Source: Hyparrhenia diplandra
Lineage: Eukaryota; Streptophyta; Magnoliopsida; Poales; Poaceae
Length of the DNA: 64,000 nucleotides
Assembly (NCBI GenBank): GCA_015847255.1
Contig: JADLZK010000391.1
Coordinates: forward strand, 248,001 to 312,000
Reading direction: 5' to 3'
Shown here: positions 56,521 to 64,000 of the stretch, in pieces
Layout: every line of letters starts with the position of its first letter
Numbering within the stretch: the stretch's first letter is position 1
Translations under genes and position numbers: made by a program
Notes under the pieces: model-generated
Seen by the model: only the letters and a program-made list of their open reading frames with translations
Told to the model about the DNA's origin: nothing
Databases searched by the model: none

Positions 56521-59025
56521 ATGCCTAAAACAAATGTCCTCAAGAAAATGGTCCAGAAATTCAAAAGAATTACCGAGCTAGAGGAAGGAGAAGCGTCACA
56601 GCCACCAAGACCGCCACGGGGGTAGGGGCGGGGGGCAAAGGCGTCGCAAAGCACGACCACCACCACAGCCAGCACTAGAGGAGGAGGCGGAGGGCGTGGA
56701 CCTCTCGGTGTCCTCCACAAAGCACATGGGGCACGCTGAGCACGCGGAGCAAAGCGGAGGCAGATGCGGAGGCGGGGGCGGGGGGAGGAGGAGGGAGGAG
56801 GACGAGGAGGGATGGGCGGGGGACGGGAGTAGTGGAGGGGTTCCTCTTCCTCTACTGGGAGGGGTGTCTACTTGCGAGGCCCCTCCAGACTCCCGGATCT
56901 ACCTGCTGAGCACCTGAAACCGACCATAAGACCGGTACCTCCAAGGTAATTTAGCACTACTTTACATTTTAGCACTACTTTCTTATTTTTCATGTTGAAA
57001 ATCATTATAGGAACTAATAATTATTTTGATCATTTGGGCAGGACTTTTCTTGTTACCGCGAGCCCGGGTAGATGCCGCCTGTCAAATGGGATCCTTGGTC
57101 TTCTGGTCAGGAAGCACTATCCTGGCGAAGTTACCGTTGCCGGAGAAGAGGAGGCTGTCGCGTCCTTTGGCCAGTACATGGACTTCGAAGATAACTATGA
57201 TGAGGATGGAAGAAAATACAAGAACAAGGCGTTGCGTGTCGTCTGTGAGCTGCGTGTAAGTCTATGTCCAACTGTATAGTGTGCAAATACATCGCTTCAA
57301 TTTCACATGTTTGAAATAATGACCGAATATATTGCTTCTGTGTGCAGGACTATTTCAAGATCGAGGAGGGATACACCGACAGAGAGGTGGATGAAGTGGC
57401 AATTCACGCCTGTGTCAAACTTGTGATGGACATGTGGTATGAGGCACGTGGCCAGGCCGTCAGGACATACTACGGGACAATCGAAAAAAAGAGGCTCACT
57501 AAGGAGCAATGGAAAACATTAAATCTGACTAGAGAACAATACATGCAGGTAAATATCGAATGGCCATACTAAGTTTAATTATGCTCATTGTGATATTGTA
57601 ATATGTTTTATACTTGGTGTCCTGTAGGTGATCCTGGAGTGGTGCTTGACTCATAGGCGGTCCTGGGAGCTGATGGTGGACAAGTGGGTCAGTAAAGATT
57701 TTCAGCAGATCCACGAGGACTACCGTGAACGGCGTGCCATGATGCCAGGTGTACCACACCATCAAGGCAACCTTAGTCTCCCGGCCTACGCAGTTAGATA
57801 TGTAAGTCTTTTCCAATTCTAATTTTTGATGCTTTCTCTCACAATCGTACTTTCTAACTCTGAATACTTTCTAACCATCGTACTTTTTTCCCCACAGGAG
57901 CAGACACATGGCGTGCCACTGAGCACGCTCGAGGCCTTTGCTTGCTCTCACATTGGCAAGGACTCGGATCCCACGGTCATGTACAACCCTGAGGCTCCGC
58001 CCCGACGTCTACACCAACCCGACCGCCTACGACCGCCTCACAAAGTACACGGAAGTGGCGAGGGAGGCCTTGGGGGCGACCGATCCCTCGCGCCACGACA
58101 TTGATGGAAACATCGCCATGATGGCCGGAGGAGGGAAGAAGCACGGGCGGTAACTGGTTGGGTGATAGTGTTATCAACCCGAAAGAAACAAAGAAGCTAT
58201 CTGAGCTCCGAGCATGCAAGGGGGGCCCGGTGATACGTGAGCGGCCCACCACGTACCAGGCTACGGTCTCCAGACTCGAGGTAATTTATTTTTTTATTCA
58301 AGGTTCATTTATCTTTACATACTGTTTCTCTGTGTTCTCACTTTGTGTTGAAATAGGCCGTGATAGAGGAGGAGCGGAGGCTACGGCTGGCGGCCGAGGA
58401 GAGGGAGCGGGCAAAGGCTCTTGCGGACCACGAGAGGGAGCGGGCAAGGGCTGAGGCGGAGCGAGAGAGGGCTGAGCAGCATCAGAAGAGCCTCGACGAG
58501 CTCCTAGCGTATCTAGCACATGTTGGAGCACAAGTTGGTCAAGCGCCGCCGCCGCAGATCGTCTTCGCTCCACCACAGGCCTTTGTTCCACCACCACCAC
58601 CATCGGTCTTCGCTCCACAGCACAGCGGCAGTCAACCATCAATCTTCCCTCCACCGGCTGGTGCCTCTCCTGTGAGTTTGTCTACCTTAACTCCAAATAT
58701 GCATATATGAATGTGAATGGAAATGAATGTGAGTTTTGAATGCACCATGAGTTGTGCACGTGGACATGTGGTTGTCGGCCATCGAGCCGTTATTTTCTTT
58801 GCAGGGTTTTGTGGAAACCCCTCCGTGCGGGGAGGTGCTGCCGAAATTTCTAACAAATTTTCTTGTTTTTTTTCAAGTCAATAGAATCTACCTTTAATTT
58901 TGTCTCTCAAATGCAATATTTTTACCTACGTGCAGGATCAATCTCATGCCTCGAACCCATCTCCGAACCAGAACAATTGGGAAGCAGGTGCGCAGGATCA
59001 AGAAAACTGGGGCCGTTGGTACTGA
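56521..59025 (+). pseudogene. CACTA second gene, Transposase_24 (Ptta/En/Spm) family
   Basis: Exons with GT-AG borders: 56521-56945, 57042-57255, 57348-57548, 57628-57801, 57898-58280, 58357-58671, 58936-59025. Family blocks: LVMDMWYEARGQAVRTYYGT, WELMVDKWVSKDFQQIHEDY, MMPGVPHHQGNLSLPAYAVR, TLEAFACSHIGK, VYTNPTAYDRLTKYTEVARE, GGGKKHGR, then a coiled coil rich in Arg/Glu (EEERRLRLAAEERERAKAL) and a Pro-rich end. Exon 1 has in-frame stops. One extra base near 58003 (CCGCCCCGACG) and one near 58153 (CGGTAACTGG) break exon 5. Such proteins accompany TNP2 in CACTA elements; their exact role is unsettled. Confidence 0.8.
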
Positions 59026-59725
59026 AGTTGTGATGGTTTAGCTAGGGGAAGTGAGTGATAAACTTGTGACTTGTTGGATAAACTTGTGACATGGTTGATA
59101 AACTTGTGACTTGTTGGATTTTATGTAATATATGTGTGATTGTGGATTATTGTGCTATATATGTGATATGTGAGAAATATGTGTTATATATAAAATATAT
59201 ATATATATATATATATATGTGTGATATGTGCCAATTATGTGCTGGAACAAAAAAAGAAAAAAAAGAAAAACTCTTTTCCCGTGAGCAAAGCGCGGCTCAC
59301 GGGAAAAGTCAATTTCCCGTGAGCAAATGGCGCTCACGGGAAATTGACCAAATCTTTGTGAGCATTTTGGGGACTCACGGGAAAGGGACCAAATCTTTCC
59401 CGTGAGCCACACCGTTACGCTCACGGGAAAGATGGGAAAACGCCGTTCTGCAGCCGCGGCCACAGAGGCCGTAGCGGGGGATCCAGCCGTCCCCGTTGGC
59501 GCCGCCGGCTCCCCAGTTAAGTCTTTCCGTGAGCGATCAGAGCTCACGGGAAAGCCTTTCCCGTGATTAAAAAGCAGCCCACGGGAAAGGATTCTTTCCC
59601 CGCTCTTCACTTTCCCGTCATCTCTTTCCCGTGACTTTACCCACGGGGAAAGCCTTTCCCCGAGATGAAAACGGTCTTTCCCGTGAGCATTGCGCTCACG
59701 GGGAAAGAAGCAGAGTCCGGTAGTG

Positions 59726-61845
59726 GTGGATGCTCCAGGTCGAGCTCCTCCGCAAGAAGGTGGACGCAATCCGGATGCAGGGCTTCTCCAAAGCACCCTC
59801 CCGGCGCGCCGGCCGTGTGGTCTGGCTCGGGAGTCTCGTCTTCGTCAACATCCACAGCCCGCCGGAGGATTGTGTACGACATCCTCCTCGATCTTCTGCG
59901 CCACCACCTTCGTGCAAAGGTTCGCTTCAACGAGTTCGAAGTGCTCCTTCGCCCGCGGCAAGAACCCTAGGCTCATCGCCTACTACATGTCTCACATCCC
60001 TGGAGCAGGAGAATATGAAGAAGCGGCCCGGCGGTGGCAGGAGCAAGACCAAGAGCATGCCCGCCCATCGTGTTGATGAGCGGCAGCACGAGCAGGAGGA
60101 GGCCAGCCATCATGTTGACATCGAGCCACAGGGGGGGAGGAGCAGGAGCAGGCCAGCCACCATGTCCACATCGAAAGCATGCTAGCAAAGGCAGGGGCGG
60201 CGGGCTCGATGAGGCAGCTGGAGAAGAAGGGCGCGGGCCCGATGAGCTGCTACCGGGCGAGTGCCGGTACATCGTGATGGGAGAAGACCACTTGGTGAAG
60301 AAAGCGACCGAAGAGGCGGAGGCAGGCTACGACCTCAACCTCAACGACAACGAGGGTGAGCTCAACATGTGCTCCCGCTTCACCAGCGTTGTCACCGTAG
60401 GTGATGTCTGGAGTGACCCGCGCATCGCTGCCGTGGACCAAGACCGCGCCTCAGGAGGCTCATCCCTCCTTTGCTCTCTTCAAGCTGCCCGCCGAAGGTT
60501 CGAGTACCATGAGCCCCGAGCGAGGAGGAAGCCTGGAACTGCAGGGACCGACCTCATCTTCAAAGGCCTATACAACTACAACGACGATGACAACAACAAC
60601 AACACCACTACCACCACCAACACCAACACTACCACCACCAACACCAACAACAACGACGTCGGCACGGGCAAAGGCGGTGTTCCAGGTGATCAATGACGAG
60701 GTCAACTTCCTCTCTCCGAGTACTACCACTCTGTTGTCCCCGTCATTTTCGCCGATCCCTTCTTCTTGCTCGCCAACTACGTCCTGCTCCCCGTAGTGGT
60801 GTTTGGTCTATGCGTCTTGACTGTCATTATACGTGGCAATGGAGATGTACACTATGCGGTGACTAGCATCCATCAAGATAACCCTAGTCTACAAGCCGGC
60901 ATAGGCAACCTAACCATATGCCTCATCAAAGACCTTACCAATTCCCCGAATCCTTCTTCTCCTTGGTCCTTGCTAGACATTTCCATCACATTCCTCCTAT
61001 TTATCATCTTCCTCTACGAATCCCCTGTGGGGAGATTGTGGTCTTCATCCTTTCCAACCGGGTTCATGGTATCACTTGTCCGCAACTACACGGCCAAAGA
61101 AGAATGTTGTGCTGGATGCCCACCTTTAGGAGGGCCTTCCAATGTATTCCGCCGTTGCAGAGCTGGATGAGCAATCACCTTAGCTTCAAGCAACTCTCGT
61201 CTTTGAGCCCTCTCTTGCCACCGCCGGGGCTGCCACCCTTTGCACATTTGCCGTTCAAACTCCCCATGCCTGGTGCCGAAGCAAAGATTGTCCCGGGCTG
61301 TGTGAAGGACTCCATCATGAAATACTTTGTGGAACATGATTATGTCGTTCCCATTTCCTTTGGCAAGTCCACGCTGCAAAAGATTGACCACAATGGCATG
61401 TTTTCAAATCTTTCATGGGCGTTCGATAGCAAGAGCATTGCTGAGGTCACCCTCACCGGCACATTGCTACGGACATATTCCAGGAAAGAATGGGATCATC
61501 ATCTCTTACTCGAGCGCGGACGACGCTGCAAATTTTAGCATGGTGGCAACAGGGTTGTCCAAATATTGTGCTTACTTGGTTGTCTTCCACCCCCGAGCAC
61601 GCCCGACAACCGGACAACACGAGCACATCGTCAAGCTCATGAAGGAAGAGCTCGGGGAGAGTCTTGGCTTCCTGAATTTCTACTTCTTCGGGCACACCGC
61701 CAGGGGGTGAAGAGGATCATGCAACTCAAGGGAGAAGAAAGCTGGATTGAAAATAAGGTGGTGAAAAATGGTGTCACACTTGCATCGTTCTTTGGAAAAA
61801 GTTTCGATGATGATGGTGGTTGTGATCAACGACGGGAAATGGTGT
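59726..61845 (+). pseudogene. Central piece of the DUF4220/DUF594 gene
   Basis: Begins W/MLQVELLRKKVDAIRMQG directly after the CACTA element. Frame changes occur near 59855, 60060-60100, 60485, 60714, 61020 and 61460. Recognisable in order: RAGRVVWLGSLVFVNIHS, SFARGKNPRLIAYYMSHI, a Gln/Glu/His repeat block (60040-60180), ECRYIVMGEDHLVKKA, SVVTVGDVW, FALFKL / ARRRFEYHE, DLIFKGLY, an Asn/Thr/Asp microsatellite, FQVINDEVNFLS, EYYHSVVPVIFADPFFLLA, VRNYTAK, HLSFKQLSSLSP, KSIAEVTLT and GLSKYCAYLVVFHP. Hydrophobic helices at 60750-60830 and 60980-61060. Confidence 0.85.
60569..60660. repeat. AAC/ACC compound microsatellite in the coding region
   Basis: Trinucleotide run encoding Asn, Asp and Thr between DLIFKGLYNY and VFQVINDE. 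Relatives usually have a short linker there, so this is a repeat expansion in the gene. Confidence 0.85.
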
Positions 61846-63528
61846 TTTTGAGGTCAACTTGGGGGAACAAAAAGTCCCCACTGCATATATATTTTCACAT
61901 TTCGGCAAAGCCGGTGGGTGAAAACGGTGGCCTTGTTACATAGAGAGTTACATCAAGAGAGGAGGGAGAGAATACAACATTACAAAACATAAACAACCAC
62001 ACAAACAAAGGTTAATCCTGGACCAAGCCGAAAGTCTCCAACCGAAACTTCAATTTGCGCCACCACCGAACAGTATGCTCGCCGTTTCACCGTGGCCCTT
62101 GTGCCCCTCGCACCACTCCCTCGTAGCTACGCCGCTCCATTTGTCGGCCTTAGAGGAGGTGCGAAAGGAGGGACCAACAGTGAAATGGGGACTAAGAGAG
62201 GTGACGAACATGCAAACTTAGGATCGCGGACGACGACCTCCCTTCAAACTGATGGAGACATCCTCCTGCACATCCGGGTCCACGTACCACCATCCAACGC
62301 CGTCCACGGGGAGGAATCCTTGAAGGGGAATGGCAGCAGCGGTGGAAACTCCACCTGGCATTTCATTTTTCGGCACCATCAAGGAGAGCGCCGACGGAGC
62401 GAGACGCCAGAGGAGGACACTCATCGGAGCATCGGCGACGACCAACAAAGAAGGGCCAGTCTCACCCATACACAACAAGAATGAAAGACGAGAGGATAGC
62501 AGGGAGGGGGTTTATCCAAAAGACACGGCTATGTCAAGCAGGTAGCAATGGAAGAATCTTCAACGACGCCTCAAGGAGGGGCCTGACGCCAAGGGCGCCA
62601 TCGTCGTCGGACCGAACAAAGCCGGATAAGGCTCCGGCTTTCGCGTATTCTAGGCGCCCGGCAATGTCGGGTTTGCCCAGCCACCACCATCGCCGACCGC
62701 GACGGGATACACAATGTCCAGTCATGTGACGCTACCGACTCGAGGAGCGAAGCCTCGACGACGCCTCCAAGGAGGTACATGACGCAGCTTGCGCCATCGC
62801 CGCCGGCCCGGATGGAACCGGACAGGGTTTTCACCCAGCTGTGCATTCACAGGAGCTGCAACAGTATCCATGTCACGACACGCCGCGCGCGAGCAGGTCT
62901 CACCTTCACGGCAGCACATACCACGCAGCGTAGAGCGTACCTTCTTGAAGGAGACGCGGTAGCCGGAGGCCACGCCGCAAGTCGCAAGCGAGCCATTCCG
63001 ACACCAGCCTCCAGCCCATGGCGGGCGACCATGGATGGAACCCATGGGTCCCGCCTTCGACCCGCCGCTCGAAGGAGACGTAGCACCGCAACCGTCGTGG
63101 CTCCTCCCCTCCGGGCGCCAGGAACGCGAATCTAAAGCCTCTCCGGCGCATGGCAAGCACCGGCGAACGGTAGCAGCAGGCCTCGCCGGCCAGGCCACCA
63201 CGCGCTAGATCCACGGTGTGGAGCATCGGATCCAGCCCTAGAGGCCCTAATCCGCGCCCAGGCTCCCCAATCGGCCATCCTTGCCGCCGATTTATTCCAC
63301 AGTTGAGGGAGGAAGAGGAAGAGAGGAGGGGGGAACGGAAGGAGGAGGTGCTGCGGGAGGAACTTTTTGGCTTCCCAACAGCGGGCCGCCACCACCGCGA
63401 GCTAGAGGAGCGGCGGCAGCGGCCGGGAGCCGGCCTGGGGGCGCCCGGGCGGCGGCGGTTGTGGTGCCCCCGGTCGCTGGGGGAGAGCGACGCGGGGTCG
63501 AGCGGAGCCGTAAACCAGGCCGATTCCC
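61846..63528 (-). mobile_element. Retroposon of 1.68 kb in the DUF594 gene
   Basis: Flanked by CGGGAAATGGTGT at 61833-61845 and 63529-63541. The insert begins with TTTT and has GC-rich open frames on both strands, the longest on the minus strand (63201-62722). A T run at the left and a long target duplication suggest a non-LTR element inserted in antisense. No reverse transcriptase or ORF1 domain was recognised, so the family is open. Confidence 0.75.
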
Positions 63529-63541
63529 CGGGAAATGGTGT

Positions 63542-63735
63542 GGAAGATGTTGGCCAATGTGTGGACGGAGCTCATGGCCTACATAGTGCCGTCAACAGAT
63601 GAGGAACGTCTCAAGGGGCATGAGAATGCACTGGTGCAGGGAGGTGATTTCATCACCGTGCTTTGGGCACTGTCCACGCACACGGGTATATCTATATCCA
63701 GGCAGCCCGTGCAGAGTGATCAGGTTAAAGACTGA
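63542..63735 (+). pseudogene. C-terminal piece (DUF594) of the broken gene
   Basis: Encodes VWKMLANVWTELMAYIVPST, DEERLKGHENALVQGGDFIT and VLWALSTHTGIS, the typical DUF594 ending, then a stop at 63733-63735. It is in frame with the REMV at the end of the central piece once the insert is removed. Confidence 0.85.
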
Positions 63736-64000
63736 TGAGGCATTTCCTAGCTCGACCAACACTTTGCTTATTATTATTACTGGTTCTTTTTATATATATA
63801 TATGTTTGACTTGCGTGTTTTGTGTATTTGTTTACCTTCCTTTTGATTCAGACTGCCAAGTAAGTATATTTTCTTTGTGTAGTGAAGGCTACAAAGTATC
63901 TTGGCCTTAGGAACACATTCTCAATTCATCAATTTTCAGTTTGTATATTATGCTGCATCTTTTGCATCAGCGACAGTATATGCACAATTCTTAAGCATAG
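63736..64000. other. 3' flank of the DUF594 gene
   Basis: AT-rich, with a short TA run near 63793. No further gene is visible before the window ends. Confidence 0.5.

Larger units (their letters stand above)
55049..59725 (+). mobile_element. Complete CACTA transposon, 4,677 bp
   Basis: Terminal inverted repeats CACTACCGGAATC (55049) and, in reverse from 59725, CACTACCGGACTC. Target duplication GTG at 55046-55048 and 59726-59728. Both subterminal regions (about 55050-55460 and 59270-59700) are packed with TTTCCCGTGAG and CTCACGGGAAA in both orientations, the likely transposase-binding repeats. The interior has a broken Transposase_24-type gene and no TNP2-type transposase, so it is non-autonomous. 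A TA microsatellite lies at about 59195-59220. Confidence 0.95.
54622..63735 (+). pseudogene. DUF4220/DUF594 gene split by two transposons
   Basis: One grass DUF4220/DUF594 gene in three pieces: 54622-55048, 59729-61845 and 63542-63735. Removing one CACTA element and one retroposon with one copy of each target duplication joins the parts in family order. N-terminal membrane helices and MSYLFSEA motif; then GVILVW/MLQVELLRKKVDAIR across the first break; AYYMSHI; CRYIVMGEDHLV; VVTVGDVW; DLIFKGLY; NDEVNFLS; HYAVTSIHQDN; then DUF594 at the C-terminus after the second break. Members are multi-pass membrane proteins of unknown function (known for the family). Besides the insertions, at least six frame changes are visible, so the gene is dead in this sequence. 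No other gene lies within the region on the same strand except the transposase remnant. Confidence 0.85.

Noticed and set aside
59155..59796. 213-codon minus-strand frame across the CACTA right end
   Set aside because: Arises from translated TTTCCCGTGAG subterminal repeats.
1..64000. CRISPR arrays, bacterial operons, rRNA or tRNA genes
   Set aside because: No regularly spaced repeats, no ribosome-binding-site-led operons and no cloverleaf-forming tRNA were seen; all signals are those of a plant nuclear genome.

Overview
The window is plant nuclear DNA from a grass, most likely Oryza or a near relative. The basis is dense Tourist-like, Stowaway-like and hAT MITEs, CACTA elements with CACTACCGG ends, Helitrons with hairpin-CTAG ends, plant LINEs, and a grass DUF4220/DUF594 gene. 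Species cannot be fixed from sequence alone. Most of the 64 kb is transposable elements, tandem or segmental duplications and decayed genes. I see no rRNA, tRNA or CRISPR array.

Layout. 0.4-2.9 kb: remains of a minus-strand gene (family M, copy A) containing an in-frame 37-residue tandem repeat, with an LTR-like insert. 3-6 kb: dispersed repeats and an Ac/Ds-like hAT element. 6-8.4 kb: no recognised gene. 8.4-18 kb: a tandemly repeated unit made of a small unknown gene (family S) followed by LINE reverse-transcriptase sequence; two full units and a third 3' remnant are visible, and both S genes carry single-base frameshifts at different places. 18.2-22.3 kb: a minus-strand family M gene (copy B) with a tandem duplication of its 3' exon region and a GC-rich minisatellite near its 5' end.

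22.65-39.7 kb: a segmental duplication (copy A 22648-28758, copy B 29668-39724) separated by an inverted family M 5' fragment. Each copy holds decayed S genes and one short minus-strand pseudogene. Elements present in one copy only can be read against empty sites in the other: a truncated LINE with a nested Tourist MITE, a second Tourist MITE, and an ORF1-type retroposon. A Stowaway-like MITE present in both copies is broken at the same A/T dinucleotide by a Helitron, but the two Helitrons differ (1.28 kb and 4.5 kb).

40-44 kb: a clean Stowaway MITE, an LTR-like region, a SINE-like retroposon with 13-bp target duplications and a palindromic MITE. 44.2 kb: an intact LEA_2/NDR1-HIN1-like (NHL) gene whose upstream region alone is repeated 1.4 kb away. 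47.3-51.2 kb: a solo LTR and an ORF1-only retroposon containing a hAT MITE. 52 kb: a second NHL gene, probably frameshifted near its start.

54.6-63.7 kb: one DUF4220/DUF594 gene split by a complete 4.68-kb CACTA element (3-bp target duplication GTG) and a 1.68-kb retroposon (13-bp target duplication), plus several frameshifts. The only protein gene that looks fully intact in the window is the NHL gene at 44.2 kb.
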